Source: Knoellia sp. Soil729 (lineage in GTDB: Bacteria > Actinomycetota > Actinomycetes > Actinomycetales > Dermatophilaceae). Taken from it: a stretch of DNA of 64,000 bases. Below the pieces are notes generated by a model. The model ran no database searches. It was given only the letters and a program-made list of their open reading frames with translations, and was not told the DNA's origin. The stretch lies in assembly GCF_001427985.1 (NCBI RefSeq), contig NZ_LMSA01000007.1:1-64000 (forward strand), written 5' to 3'. The first letter of the stretch is position 1. Each line of letters starts with the position of its first letter. The translations under genes were made by a program, and so were the position numbers. Shown one piece after another: positions 25,320 through 34,101 of this stretch.

Positions 25320-25332
25320 GCCTCTCGTGACG

Positions 25333-25400
25333 CGAGGTGACCAGTTCTCGCCCACGCGACCATGCCGAGCTGGTCGCCTCACCGAGAAGTGGTCATCTCG
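25333..25400. repeat. Two-tier inverted repeat after the response regulator
   Basis: Outer arms 25333-25350 and 25383-25400 pair over 16 of 18 positions. Inside them GCGACCA (25356-25362) and TGGTCGC (25371-25377) form a second stem with an 8-base loop. It may end the macSR transcript. Confidence 0.6.
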
Positions 25401-25471
25401 AGGCAGCGCACCGGCAGCGGCGGGGGACTGACCGGCATACGGGCGCCGCAGGCACGTGTCGACGACCGGCC

Positions 25472-25477
25472 TATCCT
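25472..25477 (+). promoter_or_regulatory. -10 element TATCCT, leaderless
   Basis: TATCCT ends six bases before GTG 25484, with no ribosome-binding site between. Confidence 0.5.
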
Positions 25478-25483
25478 TGCCGG

Positions 25484-26836
25484 GTGAGCCTGACCACCGA
25501 TCCCACCCTGCGCACCCACCTCGAGGCGACCCCGCACCTGCCCGCGGCCCAGCAGCCGCTCTGGCCGGATGCCGGCGCCCTCGACGCAGCCGTGACCGAG
25601 CTCGCGACCTATCCGCCACTGGTCTTTGCCGGCGAGTGCGACGTCCTGCGTGACCGCATGGCCGCCGCGGGTCGTGGCGAGGCGTTCGTGCTCCAGGGCG
25701 GCGACTGCGCCGAGACCTTCGCCGGGGCGACGGCCGACAACATCAAGAACCGCATCAAGACGATCCTGCAGATGGCGGCGGTCCTCACCTACGGCGCCTC
25801 CGTGCCGGTGGTCAAGGTGGGGCGCATGGCCGGGCAGTTCGCCAAGCCGCGCAGCAGCAACACCGAGACGCGCGAGGACGTGACCCTGCCGGCCTACCGC
25901 GGTGACATGGTCAACGACTTCGAGTTCACCGAGGCGGCGCGCAACCCCGACCCGCAGCGGCTCGTGCGCGCCTACCACGCGAGCAGCGCCACGCTCAACC
26001 TCGTGCGGGCGTTCACGACCGGTGGTTTCGCCGACCTGCGCCACGTCCACGACTGGAACCGCGGCTTCGTCGCGAACTCGGCCAACCAGCGCTACGAGAA
26101 GATCGCCCGTGACATCGACAAGGCGATGAAGTTCATGGCCGCCTGTGGTGCCGACTTCGAGGCGATGCGCACGACCGAGTTCTTCGCGGCGCACGAGGCG
26201 CTGCTCCTCGACTACGAGCGGCCGCTCACGCGCGTCGACTCACGCACCGGCGACCTCTACGACACCTCCGGCCACTTCATCTGGATCGGGGAGCGCACCC
26301 GCGACCTCGGTGGGGCGCACCTCGACTTCGTCAGCCGGATCCACAACCCGATCGGTGTCAAGGTCTCGGCCAAGGCCCAGGTTGACGACCTGCTGAGGAT
26401 GATCGATCTCGTCGACCCCGACCGCACGCCGGGTCGCCTCACCTTCATCACCCGCATGGGCGCCGGCCAGGTCCGCGAGTCCCTGCCGGCGATCGTCGAG
26501 AAGGTCACCGCGAGTGGGGCGGCGGTCACGTGGATCTGCGACCCGATGCACGGCAACACGTTCGAGTCGGCGTCCGGCTACAAGACCCGCGACTTCGAGG
26601 ACGTGGTCGACGAGGTGCGCGGCTTCTTCGAGGTCCACCAAGGCCTGGGCACGGTGCCCGGCGGCATCCACGTCGAGCTGACCGGCAACGACGTCACCGA
26701 GTGCATCGGCGGCTCCGAGAAGATCCTGGACGCCGACCTCAACAAGCGCTACGAGTCGCTCTGCGACCCGCGGCTCAACCACCAGCAGAGTCTCGAGCTG
26801 GCGTTCCTCGTCGCCGAGATGCTCAGCCGGGACTGA
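25484..26836 (+). CDS. aroG: 3-deoxy-7-phosphoheptulonate synthase, class II
   Basis: A 450-residue type II DAHP synthase, first step of the shikimate pathway (phosphoenolpyruvate plus erythrose-4-phosphate). Diagnostic segments are [10 protein letters not shown] with a metal-site Cys, [56 protein letters not shown] and [10 protein letters not shown]. The final domain has [13 protein letters not shown]. It is the Rv2178c equivalent. GTG 25484 has a -10 TATCCT six bases ahead, pointing to a leaderless message. Confidence 0.97.
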   Translation: MSLTTDPTLRTHLEATPHLPAAQQPLWPDAGALDAAVTELATYPPLVFAGECDVLRDRMAAAGRGEAFVLQGGDCAETFAGATADNIKNRIKTILQMAAVLTYGASVPVVKVGRMAGQFAKPRSSNTETREDVTLPAYRGDMVNDFEFTEAARNPDPQRLVRAYHASSATLNLVRAFTTGGFADLRHVHDWNRGFVANSANQRYEKIARDIDKAMKFMAACGADFEAMRTTEFFAAHEALLLDYERPLTRVDSRTGDLYDTSGHFIWIGERTRDLGGAHLDFVSRIHNPIGVKVSAKAQVDDLLRMIDLVDPDRTPGRLTFITRMGAGQVRESLPAIVEKVTASGAAVTWICDPMHGNTFESASGYKTRDFEDVVDEVRGFFEVHQGLGTVPGGIHVELTGNDVTECIGGSEKILDADLNKRYESLCDPRLNHQQSLELAFLVAEMLSRD

Positions 26837-26838
26837 CC

Positions 26839-27912
26839 GTGGCCGACCCGACGGACGCGCGTATGCCGCGTCGCTGGATCGCGGACCTCCTGTCCGACAC
26901 GCTGACCCAACCGACGCAGGCCATGCGCGACGCGATGGCGCAGGCGCCCGTGGGTGACGACGTCTTCGGTGAGGACCCGACCGTCGCCGCGCTGGAGTCG
27001 CGCGTTGCCTCGCTGTTGGGGCACGAGGCCGCCCTCTTCACGCCCACGGGTTCCATGGCCAACCAGCTCGGCATGCGGCTGCACGTGGAGCCCGGCCAGG
27101 AGGTCATCGCCGACACCCTCGCCCACGTGCTGCGCGCCGAGCTCGGCGCTGCCGCCGTGCTCTCGGGCATCTCGTCACGGAGCTGGGCGAGCGAGCACGG
27201 CCGCCTCGTGCCGTCTGGGCCGCTCGACCTCATGAGCGTCGGTGCCGGCCCCTACCAGGTGGGGACTGCCCTCATCGTGGTCGAGAACACCCACAACTTC
27301 GGCGGCGGCACGATCCAGTCGCTCGAGGCGATCCGTGAGGTGCGGGCGGTGAGCCAGAAGGCTGGCGTCGCGATGCACCTCGACGGGGCGCGGCTCTGGA
27401 ACGCCCATGTCGCCACGGGCATCCCGCTGGCGGACTATGGCCGCGAGTTCGACACGGTGAGCGTCTGCCTGTCCAAGGGCCTGGGCGCCCCGGTCGGTTC
27501 GGTGCTCGTGGGCTCGACGGATCTCATGGAGCGAGCCCGCATCTGGCGCAAGCGCTTCGGGGGCGGCATGCGCCAGGTCGGCATCCTCGCGGCCGCGGGC
27601 CTTCACGCCCTCGACCACCACATCGAGCGACTGGCAGATGACCACGCCCGGGCGTCCCGTTTCGCTGCGGCGGTCGGCGCCGTCGCCCCGAGCGTCGTGA
27701 GCCCGGAGCTCGTCGAGACCAACATCGTGATGCTAGATCTCTCCCGGACCTCCTGGACGCCTGCCGAGCTCGTCGAGGCGACGGGGGCACGCGGCATACG
27801 AACCTATGCCGCCGGCCCGCGTGCGGTGCGCCTCGTCTGGCACCTCGACGTCGACGACGCGGCCACCGACGCCGCGACCGAGGTCCTCGTCGACCTCCTG
27901 TCCCGGGCCTGA
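26839..27912 (+). CDS. Low-specificity threonine aldolase / beta-eliminating lyase family
   Basis: A 357-residue fold-type I PLP enzyme. It has [17 protein letters not shown] at the start, [11 protein letters not shown], the [12 protein letters not shown] motif, [10 protein letters not shown] (Asp binding the PLP nitrogen) and [19 protein letters not shown], in which the Lys is the expected PLP Schiff base. These are threonine-aldolase landmarks; the reaction is L-threonine to glycine and acetaldehyde. GTG 26839 begins two bases after the aroG stop, so the two are co-transcribed. ATG 26863 is an alternative start. Confidence 0.9.
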   Translation: MADPTDARMPRRWIADLLSDTLTQPTQAMRDAMAQAPVGDDVFGEDPTVAALESRVASLLGHEAALFTPTGSMANQLGMRLHVEPGQEVIADTLAHVLRAELGAAAVLSGISSRSWASEHGRLVPSGPLDLMSVGAGPYQVGTALIVVENTHNFGGGTIQSLEAIREVRAVSQKAGVAMHLDGARLWNAHVATGIPLADYGREFDTVSVCLSKGLGAPVGSVLVGSTDLMERARIWRKRFGGGMRQVGILAAAGLHALDHHIERLADDHARASRFAAAVGAVAPSVVSPELVETNIVMLDLSRTSWTPAELVEATGARGIRTYAAGPRAVRLVWHLDVDDAATDAATEVLVDLLSRA

Positions 27913-27927
27913 CAGCCACTTTTCCCC

Positions 27928-27988
27928 ACTGATTGCCCGTTCGGCCAGTGGCTCGCTGCGCTCGCGACTGGCCGAACGGGCAATCAGT
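27928..27988. repeat. Palindromic repeat, copy 1 of a three-copy family
   Basis: Perfect 22-bp arms (27928-27949 and 27967-27988) enclose a 17-base loop, GGCTCGCTGCGCTCGCG. The arm carries the family core TTGCCCGTTCGG. It lies between convergent genes, so termination in both directions is possible. Copies 2 and 3 are at 36674-36738 and 55888-55952. Confidence 0.9.
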
Positions 27989-27996
27989 CGCGGTGG

Positions 27997-28932
27997 TCAG
28001 ACGTCGTGGTGGAGGATCTCCGCCGGCGGGTCCTCAAGGGCTGAGGCATCCTCCGGGTGCTCGCTGCCGCGCAGCTCGACGAGATACATGGCAGCCAGGA
28101 CGAGCCCGCCGCCCAGGAGCAGCCGCACCGTGACGCCCTCGTTGCCGAAGAGGACGGCGAACAGTGCCGCGAAGACCGGCTCCATCGCCATGACGATCGC
28201 GGCCCGGGTGGCCGTGAGGTGCGCCTGGGCCCAGGTCTGCGCGACAAGTGCACCGGCACCCGCGACGACGGCCATGTAGAGCAGGGAGGCCCACTGGCCC
28301 CCGGTCGAGGGGAGGGCGACGCCGTCGGGGACGGCGGCGATGAGGCAGATGAGCGCGATCACGGCTGCTTGGACCGTCGACAGCCCCAGCGCCGTCGAGC
28401 CGGTGGACCAGCGGCCGAGCGCGAGGATGTGCAGGGCATAGATCACGGCCGAGCCCAGCGTCAGCGCCGCGCCGAACCCTATGGCCAGGCCCTGCAGCGA
28501 CAGCACCGCGATGCCGACGGTGGCGATGGAGGCAGCCAGCCACGCGGCCCGGGGGATGTGGTCACGCAGGAGCAGGGCGCCGAGGACCGGGGTGAGGACG
28601 ATGTAGGTCCCCGTGAGGAACCCCGAGACCGACGCGGCGGTGGTCTCGAGCCCGACGGTCTGCAGGAGCTGCGCCACGGCATACAGGACACCGAGCCCGG
28701 CTCCGAGGGTGAGCTCGCGACGGGACAACGCCAAGGTCTGCCGGTGGAAGAGCGCAAACATGAGCACGGCGGCGATGCCGAAGCGCACCGCGAGGAAGTC
28801 GGCCGACGGGACATGCTCGACGAGGTCGCGGATGAGGAAGAACGTCGACCCCCAGACGGCGGTGACGGCCAGCAGCAGGAGGACGGCGAGGCGGGCCCGA
28901 CCACTATGGGCGGGCGGGGCGGGAAGCGTCAC
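27997..28932 (-). CDS. DMT-superfamily (EamA) transporter
   Basis: A 311-residue membrane protein with ten hydrophobic segments in two EamA repeats. The first begins AVTAVWGSTFFLIRDLVEHVP. The second half has TQTWAQAHLTATRAAIVMAMEPVFAALFAVLFGNE, the typical end-of-repeat motif. Such proteins export amino acids or other small metabolites; the substrate cannot be told. The GTG at 28932 starts one base after the kinase stop, so it is expressed with the PASTA kinase. Its polar His/Glu-rich tail is unusual but short. Confidence 0.9.
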   Translation of the reverse strand: MTLPAPPAHSGRARLAVLLLLAVTAVWGSTFFLIRDLVEHVPSADFLAVRFGIAAVLMFALFHRQTLALSRRELTLGAGLGVLYAVAQLLQTVGLETTAASVSGFLTGTYIVLTPVLGALLLRDHIPRAAWLAASIATVGIAVLSLQGLAIGFGAALTLGSAVIYALHILALGRWSTGSTALGLSTVQAAVIALICLIAAVPDGVALPSTGGQWASLLYMAVVAGAGALVAQTWAQAHLTATRAAIVMAMEPVFAALFAVLFGNEGVTVRLLLGGGLVLAAMYLVELRGSEHPEDASALEDPPAEILHHDV

Positions 28933-28933
28933 G

Positions 28934-30916
28934 TCACACCGTCGTGAGGGTGACCAGAGACCCCTTGTCGACCATGGTCCCCTCGCCGGGGGTGACCCGG
29001 CCGACGGTGCCGAAGTTGATGCCCGGGATGCCGCCCTCGACGATCTTCACGGTGAAGCCGGCGGCCTTGAGGATTCCCTCGACCTCACTGGCCTGCTTGC
29101 CGACGAGCCCGCTCGGCACGGCGACCTTGACGGGTCCCTTGGAGACGACCACCGACACCTTGTCACCCCTGAAGAGCGTGCCACCCGCCGGGTCCTGACG
29201 GATGATCGACCCCTCCGGGATGGTGTCGTTGTTCTCCTGGGGCCCGGCCTCCTCGACGACGAGACCGGCCTTGCCCAGGGCCGCCTTGGCGTCGGCGAGC
29301 GGTTTGCCGGTGAAGTTCTCGACCGTGATGGGCTCGCGGCCCTTGCTCACGGTGAGGGCGACCGGGGTGCCCTTCTTGAGCTGGGTGCCGGCCTTGGGGT
29401 CGGTCGCCATGACCTGCCCCTTCTCGACGTCCTCGCTGAAGGTCTCGGTGACCTTGCCGACCACGAGGTTGACGTCGGCGAGCTGGGCCTTGGCGTCCTC
29501 GAGGCCGACCCCGCCCAGGGTCGGCACGACGTAGCGTTCGGGTCCCTGCGAGACCAGCAACGTCACGGTGGTGCCACGACGCACCTCTGCGTTGGCCTGG
29601 GGGTCGGTCGCGATGACCAGGCCCTTGGCCACGGTCTCGCTGAACTCGTCCTGCCGGTTGGGGTCGAGGTGCTGGGCACGCAGCGTGCTCTCGGCAGCCA
29701 CCACGGGCTTGCCCACGACGGTGGGGACGATGGTCGGGGCACCGGGGCCGGCGATGAAGAACCACGCCGTGGCTGAGGCGATGGCGGCGGAGACGACCAC
29801 GAGGATCCACGGCCACACGGCGCGGCGTGGAGGGCGGGGTGCGGCGGTGCGGGTCCTGCCGCTGTTCACAGGCACCCCGGGAGTCGCTGGTGGAGCTCCA
29901 CGCACCTGGTCGCGCAGGGAGGGCCCGACGCGGGTCGGTGCGCCCCGGGCGGGCGCCGAGGCGGCTGTCGCGCCGGTGCGGTGCCGCTCCACGGGCAGGG
30001 CCGTCGTGCGGGTGAGGGTCGACGCGACGGCTGCGACGTCGACCGGCCGGTCGTCGAGCTCCTCGGGGGTGAGCTCACGCCGTGCGGTGCGCAGCATGGC
30101 TGCGAACGCGGCGGCATCGGCCGGACGACCGTCGGGGTCGAGCGAGGTGGCCGCGGCCACGACCTCGTCGAGGATCTCGGGGGCGTCGGGGGCGCGGCTG
30201 CGCAGCCGAGGAGCGCCTGCGTGCACGTGCTGGTAGGCGACGTTGATGGCGGTGTCGCCGTCGAACGCCTTGGAGCCGGTGAGCATCTCGAAGAAGACCA
30301 GGCCGGCGGCATACACGTCGCTGCGGGCGTCGGCGATGCCGCGTTCGACCTGTTCGGGGGAGAGGTAGGCCACCGTCCCGAGCAGGAGCCCCGAGGACGA
30401 CGTCACCGTCTGCGACGTGACCGCCCGCGCCAGCCCGAAGTCGGCGACCTTGACCGCGCCGTCCTCGCGCAGGATGACGTTCTCGGGCTTGACGTCCCGG
30501 TGGATGATGCCGGCGCGGTGAGCGGCAGCCAGGGCGTCGAGCACCGGGACCATGATGTCGATCGCTGCCCTTGGCGTGAGGGCACCCTCGGTGTCGATGA
30601 CCTCGCGCAGCGTCTGGCCGGGGACGTACTCCATCGCAAGGAACATGCGTCCCTCGTCCTCGCCCTGGTCGAAGACCGCGACGACACCGGGGTGCGACAG
30701 CCGGGCGGCGGAGCGGGCCTCGCGGTGGAAGCGGGAGCGGAACGTTGCGTCCTGGGCCAGGTGCGACCGCATGACCTTGAGGGCGACCTCGCGGTCGAGG
30801 CGCGTGTCGACGGCCAGGTAGACCGTCGCCATCCCACCGTCGGCCAACCGCTCGATGACGCGATAGCGACCGTCGAGGAGCTCGCCGACGAGGTCGTCGG
30901 TGGAGGCGGTGGGCAC
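28934..30916 (-). CDS. pknL: PASTA-domain serine/threonine protein kinase (PknL type)
   Basis: A 660-residue receptor kinase. The kinase domain (about 18-280) has the ATP Lys in ALKVM (K47), HRDVKPEN (139-146) and DFGLA. A juxtamembrane linker is followed by one membrane helix (about 367-390) and four PASTA repeats to the end. PASTA domains bind muropeptides or lipid II, so it likely senses cell-wall synthesis. Position beside an Rv2175c-type gene identifies the PknL branch; M. tuberculosis PknL lacks PASTA repeats but other actinobacterial PknL proteins have them. GTG 30916 follows a -10 TACACT by six bases (leaderless). Confidence 0.93.
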   Translation of the reverse strand: MPTASTDDLVGELLDGRYRVIERLADGGMATVYLAVDTRLDREVALKVMRSHLAQDATFRSRFHREARSAARLSHPGVVAVFDQGEDEGRMFLAMEYVPGQTLREVIDTEGALTPRAAIDIMVPVLDALAAAHRAGIIHRDVKPENVILREDGAVKVADFGLARAVTSQTVTSSSGLLLGTVAYLSPEQVERGIADARSDVYAAGLVFFEMLTGSKAFDGDTAINVAYQHVHAGAPRLRSRAPDAPEILDEVVAAATSLDPDGRPADAAAFAAMLRTARRELTPEELDDRPVDVAAVASTLTRTTALPVERHRTGATAASAPARGAPTRVGPSLRDQVRGAPPATPGVPVNSGRTRTAAPRPPRRAVWPWILVVVSAAIASATAWFFIAGPGAPTIVPTVVGKPVVAAESTLRAQHLDPNRQDEFSETVAKGLVIATDPQANAEVRRGTTVTLLVSQGPERYVVPTLGGVGLEDAKAQLADVNLVVGKVTETFSEDVEKGQVMATDPKAGTQLKKGTPVALTVSKGREPITVENFTGKPLADAKAALGKAGLVVEEAGPQENNDTIPEGSIIRQDPAGGTLFRGDKVSVVVSKGPVKVAVPSGLVGKQASEVEGILKAAGFTVKIVEGGIPGINFGTVGRVTPGEGTMVDKGSLVTLTTV

Positions 30917-30922
30917 CAGTTG

Positions 30923-30928
30923 AGTGTA
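30923..30928 (-). promoter_or_regulatory. -10 element TACACT, leaderless
   Basis: On the minus strand TACACT ends six bases before GTG 30916, with no ribosome site. Confidence 0.5.
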
Positions 30929-30978
30929 CGGACTGGGTGACCGCACTTCGTGGACCCCGGTGCGCCGCCCCACCGGTG

Positions 30979-32112
30979 TCACATACGGCCCTTGAGCGCC
31001 TTGATGTTGGCGACGTACTGCTTGGTGTCGGTGAACATCCCGCGCTGGTTCACGCTGGACAGGCCTTGGTAGTAGCCCGCGATGGCCTCGTCCTCGGAGT
31101 CCGCCGCACGGGTGAGGGCACGCAGCATGACCACGCCCGCCGTGACGTTGTCCTGGGGCTTGAGGAGGTCGAGGTCGCGGCCGACGAGCGAGGAGGCCCA
31201 CTCACCTCCGGAGGGGATGACCTGCATGATCCCCACGGCGTTGGCCACGGAGACCTGGCGCTGGTTCCAACCGGACTCCTGCATGGACACCGCGAGCGCC
31301 AGTCGCGGGTCGACGCCATGGCGGCGGGCGGTCGCCGCGATCAGGGACTTGGTCTGGGTGCGGGTCGGCACGGTGCGCGCGGCGAGGATCTCGCGGTTGC
31401 GGGCCGCGTTGGAGACGACCCTGTCCGGGTAGGTGCGTCCGGCGAACGTGTTCGCCAGCTTCGTGGCCTTGGGCGCGGTCCTGCGCTGTGCCGGGCTGGG
31501 GATGGCCAGGCGCTGGCCGGAGTAGATCACGGTGCCGCGCAGCCCGTTGGCCTTGACGATCGCGGCGACGGTGGTGCTGTGCCTGGCCGCGACTCCCAGC
31601 AGCGTGTCGCCGTTCCTGACCGTGTATGCCGTGCTGGCCGCCCTGGCCCTCGACGTGGCCTTCGCCTGGGACGCCTTGGTTGCCGCCGCACCGTGCAGTC
31701 GGAGGTGCTGCCCCGGGAAGATGAACGACCCGCTGGAGATGCCGTTGGCCTTGGCGAGGGCGGGGACCGTGGTGCCGTAGCGGGCGGCGAGGTCGTACAG
31801 CGTCTCGCCGGCCCTCACCGTGTGCGTCGCCGTGGCCCGGGCGGCGCGTGGGGCCGCCTTCGGCCCGGAACCGGCCCTGCCGGGGACCTGGATCGTCGCG
31901 CCGGCCCACAGGCGCCGGGCCTCGGTGATCTGGTTCTTGGCAGCAAGCGCGTGCGGCGTCGTCCGGAAGGTCGCGGCGAGCCCGATGAGGGTGTCTCCGC
32001 GCTTGACCGTGTAGCTCGTCCAGCCGTGGGGCGCCGGGCTCGCGTGGGCGAACGCGGCGGCGGGGACGACGCCCATGGGAGCAACCGTCGCAGGGGGGAG
32101 GGCGATGACCAT
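30979..32112 (-). CDS. Secreted LysM-repeat lytic transglycosylase
   Basis: A 377-residue exported cell-wall enzyme. After a short signal-like N-terminus (cleavage near AFAHA) come three LysM peptidoglycan-binding modules, starting at YTVKRGDTLIGLA, HTVRAGETLYDLA and YTVRNGDTLLGVA. An SLT domain follows (RRHGVDPRLALAVSMQESGWN; the Glu of QESGW is catalytic; AVGIMQVIP; IAGYYQGL). It cleaves glycan strands. ATG 32112 with GGAAAGGA upstream was chosen; the reading frame happens to stay open far upstream but is not coding there. It lies between the PASTA kinase and the DNA-binding regulator gene. Confidence 0.92.
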   Translation of the reverse strand: MVIALPPATVAPMGVVPAAAFAHASPAPHGWTSYTVKRGDTLIGLAATFRTTPHALAAKNQITEARRLWAGATIQVPGRAGSGPKAAPRAARATATHTVRAGETLYDLAARYGTTVPALAKANGISSGSFIFPGQHLRLHGAAATKASQAKATSRARAASTAYTVRNGDTLLGVAARHSTTVAAIVKANGLRGTVIYSGQRLAIPSPAQRRTAPKATKLANTFAGRTYPDRVVSNAARNREILAARTVPTRTQTKSLIAATARRHGVDPRLALAVSMQESGWNQRQVSVANAVGIMQVIPSGGEWASSLVGRDLDLLKPQDNVTAGVVMLRALTRAADSEDEAIAGYYQGLSSVNQRGMFTDTKQYVANIKALKGRM

Positions 32113-32253
32113 GAGGCCGTCCTTTCCGAGACGACAACCCGCGTCGGGCCGTCGTGTTGGTCGTGTTGTCTGTGTGTCTCCTGTGGTAAGCGTGAACAGA
32201 GTAGCGGTTGTGACTAGTTCGTGGGAAGGAGCCGGTGTGGCACGCTTGACCAC

Positions 32254-32625
32254 GTGACCGATGCGCTGCCTGACCTCGAAACCCTCGTCGGCCAGTGGCT
32301 GACCGTCCCCGACCTCGCTGAGCGGCTCGAGCTCCCGATGTCGACGGTCCGCCGCCTCATCGACGACCGCGAGGTGCTGGCCGCCCGCATCGGCGAGCGC
32401 AAGGTCGTCGCGGTCCCCGAGAAGTTCCTCGACAACGAGGGCGTCCTGCCCGCGCTCAAGGGCACGTTCACCGTCCTCGCTGACGGCGGGATGAACGACA
32501 CCGAGATCCTCACGTGGCTCTTCACCCCCGACGCGTCGCTGCCCGTCGAGGGAGCACCGATCGACTCGCTGCGTGGAGGGTTCAAGACCGAGGTGCGACG
32601 ACGGGCCATGGAGCTCGCCTTCTGA
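32254..32625 (+). CDS. Rv2175c-family DNA-binding protein
   Basis: A 123-residue protein with an N-terminal winged-helix/excisionase-like domain (WLTVPDLAERLELPMSTVRRLIDDREVLA) and a conserved C-terminal part (FTVLADGGMNDTEILTWLF). The M. tuberculosis homologue Rv2175c binds DNA and loses binding when PknL phosphorylates an N-terminal Thr. Here Thr near the N-terminus (VTDALPD) is in a comparable place. GTG 32254 was chosen. It is divergent from the LysM gene and two genes away from the PASTA kinase, so the same kinase-regulator pair is likely. Confidence 0.9.
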   Translation: MTDALPDLETLVGQWLTVPDLAERLELPMSTVRRLIDDREVLAARIGERKVVAVPEKFLDNEGVLPALKGTFTVLADGGMNDTEILTWLFTPDASLPVEGAPIDSLRGGFKTEVRRRAMELAF

Positions 32626-32647
32626 GGGTCCTGCGCGACTGACGTCG

Positions 32648-32750
32648 CAGGGGAACGTGCTGGTTCGCCGCTGTCCCATCCGACCCTCGCGCGCTGAGCG
32701 CGCTCCGGTCTCCCGCCAGGCCCAGCCGGCGGCGAACCAGCATGTTCCTG
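32648..32750. repeat. Long inverted repeat in the 32626-32944 gene-free stretch
   Basis: Arms 32648-32671 and 32729-32750 pair almost completely (core GCTGGTTCGCCGC). The 57-base loop contains a second hairpin, GCGCGCTGAGCGCGC. It is the first of three dyads in the only gap over 300 bases and probably ends the Rv2175c-type gene transcript. Confidence 0.7.
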
Positions 32751-32865
32751 CTCCTCCTGCTGCGTCACCTTCACGCGGCTCGCCACTCTCGCAACGTCTG
32801 CGGAGGTGGTGGTCAGAGCAACCAGATGCGCAGAGGCAAGGGGCGGCGCGACCGGCGCCCATGTT

Positions 32866-32899
32866 GGTGACCGCCGTCCCCATGTGGACGCCGGTCACC
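32866..32899. repeat. Inverted repeat
   Basis: GGTGACCGCCGTCC (32866-32879) pairs with GGACGCCGGTCACC (32886-32899) with one mismatch and a 6-base loop. It is the second dyad in the gap. Confidence 0.6.
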
Positions 32900-32904
32900 A
32901 CGCT

Positions 32905-32930
32905 CTGCGGCGGTCGCGCGACCGCCGCAG
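32905..32930. terminator. Perfect 26-bp palindrome, likely terminator
   Basis: CTGCGGCGGTCGC is followed directly by its reverse complement. It stands 14 bases after the stop of the convergent prenyl synthase gene and could terminate from both sides. Confidence 0.6.
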
Positions 32931-32944
32931 AAATGAGGCGGCGG

Positions 32945-34030
32945 TCAGGCGGTGCGGGCCGTGCTGATCTCCACCAGGTCGTTGAGGACCGCTGCCGCGT
33001 CGGGTGCCACACCGGTGGCGGCGGCCAAGGAGGCGCGGGCCGTGGTGGCCAAGGTGGTGATGTCGGCCTCGACGGCGTCGACTGCTCCCGAGGCGGTGAT
33101 GATGTCGCGCAGCTCGTTGATGGTGGAGGCGTCGAGGTCGGGGGCGCCGAGGTGGGTGCGAAGGGCCTCGCCGCCGGCATGGTCGGTGCCGCTGAGGGCG
33201 TGGGCGATGAGGACGGTGCGCTTGCCCTCACGCAGGTCATCGCCAGCCGGCTTGCCCGTGGCCCCGGGGTCACCGAAGACGCCGAGGAGGTCGTCGCGCA
33301 GCTGGAAGGCGTGACCGAGGGCCAAGCCGTAGGAGGAGAGGTGCGCGAGATCGGATTCGCCGAGGCCACCCGCGGTGGCCCCGATGAGCAGAGGGTGCTC
33401 GACGGTGTACTTGGCACTCTTGTAGCGGATGACCCGCTCTGCGCGCTCGAGGCGCTCCGCCGCGGGGAGGTCGTCCCACGGGCGGACGGAGTCGACGACG
33501 TCGAGGTACTGCCCGGCCATGAGCTGGGTGCGCATCCGGTCGAAGACCACCCGACCACGGGCGAGATCGTCCACGTCGAGCCCGCTGGTGGCCATGAGCT
33601 CGTCGGTCCAGGTGAGACAGAGGTTGCCGGCGAGGATGGCACCCGCGACGCCGAACCGCTCGTCGTCGCCATCCCAGCCACGCTCGGTGTGGACGGCCGC
33701 GAGCGCGCGGTGGGCGGCCGGCATACCGCGTCGTGTGTCCGAGTCATCCATGACGTCGTCATGGATGAGGGCGGCGGCCTGGAAGAACTCCATGGCGCTC
33801 GCCAGCCGCACGAGGGCCTGCGAGTCGGGGCGCCCGGCAGCGCGGTGGCCCCAGTAGAGGAACGCGGCGCGCAAGCGCTTGCCACCGGCGAGGAGGGCGC
33901 GGACCCGGTCCAGGAGGTCGGCGACGTCCGGTCCGAGCTCGTCGAGGACGACGGTCTGGTGCTGGAGCTCCTCGTCGATACAGGTCTGCACGCGGGTGCG
34001 GAGATCGGCCTCGTCCAACGGGCTGGTCAC
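32945..34030 (-). CDS. idsA2: Polyprenyl (geranylgeranyl-type) diphosphate synthase
   Basis: A 361-residue all-alpha trans-prenyltransferase. The first Asp-rich motif is LIHDDVMDDSDTRRG and the second is QLRDDLLGVFGD; GGKRLRAAF and the KSAKYTVEHPL segment are also conserved. It condenses isopentenyl diphosphate onto an allylic primer; product length cannot be set from sequence alone. The position beside the Rv2175c-type gene and metF-like gene is that of idsA2 (Rv2173). GTG 34030 has AGGAG five bases upstream, better than the earlier ATG at 34045. Confidence 0.92.
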   Translation of the reverse strand: MTSPLDEADLRTRVQTCIDEELQHQTVVLDELGPDVADLLDRVRALLAGGKRLRAAFLYWGHRAAGRPDSQALVRLASAMEFFQAAALIHDDVMDDSDTRRGMPAAHRALAAVHTERGWDGDDERFGVAGAILAGNLCLTWTDELMATSGLDVDDLARGRVVFDRMRTQLMAGQYLDVVDSVRPWDDLPAAERLERAERVIRYKSAKYTVEHPLLIGATAGGLGESDLAHLSSYGLALGHAFQLRDDLLGVFGDPGATGKPAGDDLREGKRTVLIAHALSGTDHAGGEALRTHLGAPDLDASTINELRDIITASGAVDAVEADITTLATTARASLAAATGVAPDAAAVLNDLVEISTARTA

Positions 34031-34085
34031 GAACGCTCCTCGCATCTCACGGTGTGTCGGACCCGAGCCTACGGCCTGCACGCCG

Positions 34086-34092
34086 TACTAAT
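34086..34092 (+). promoter_or_regulatory. -10 region TACTAAT for metF
   Basis: TACTAAT ends nine bases before ATG 34102, so the leader would be only a few bases long. No ribosome site is visible. Confidence 0.45.
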
Positions 34093-34101
34093 CTCACCCG
34101 C

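Noticed and set aside
27928-27988. Palindrome copies as CRISPR repeats
   Set aside because: The three copies are thousands of bases apart with no spacers; they are dispersed, not arrayed.
32113-32253. A possible c-di-AMP (ydaO-type) riboswitch before the LysM gene
   Set aside because: Such riboswitches precede cell-wall hydrolase genes in actinobacteria, but the conserved stems and GGGGAC-type cores were not found here.
32113-33885. Upstream extension of the LysM-transglycosylase frame to 968 codons
   Set aside because: The extension covers the antisense of the prenyl synthase and Rv2175c genes; the ATG at 32112 has a proper ribosome site and is followed by a signal-like sequence.
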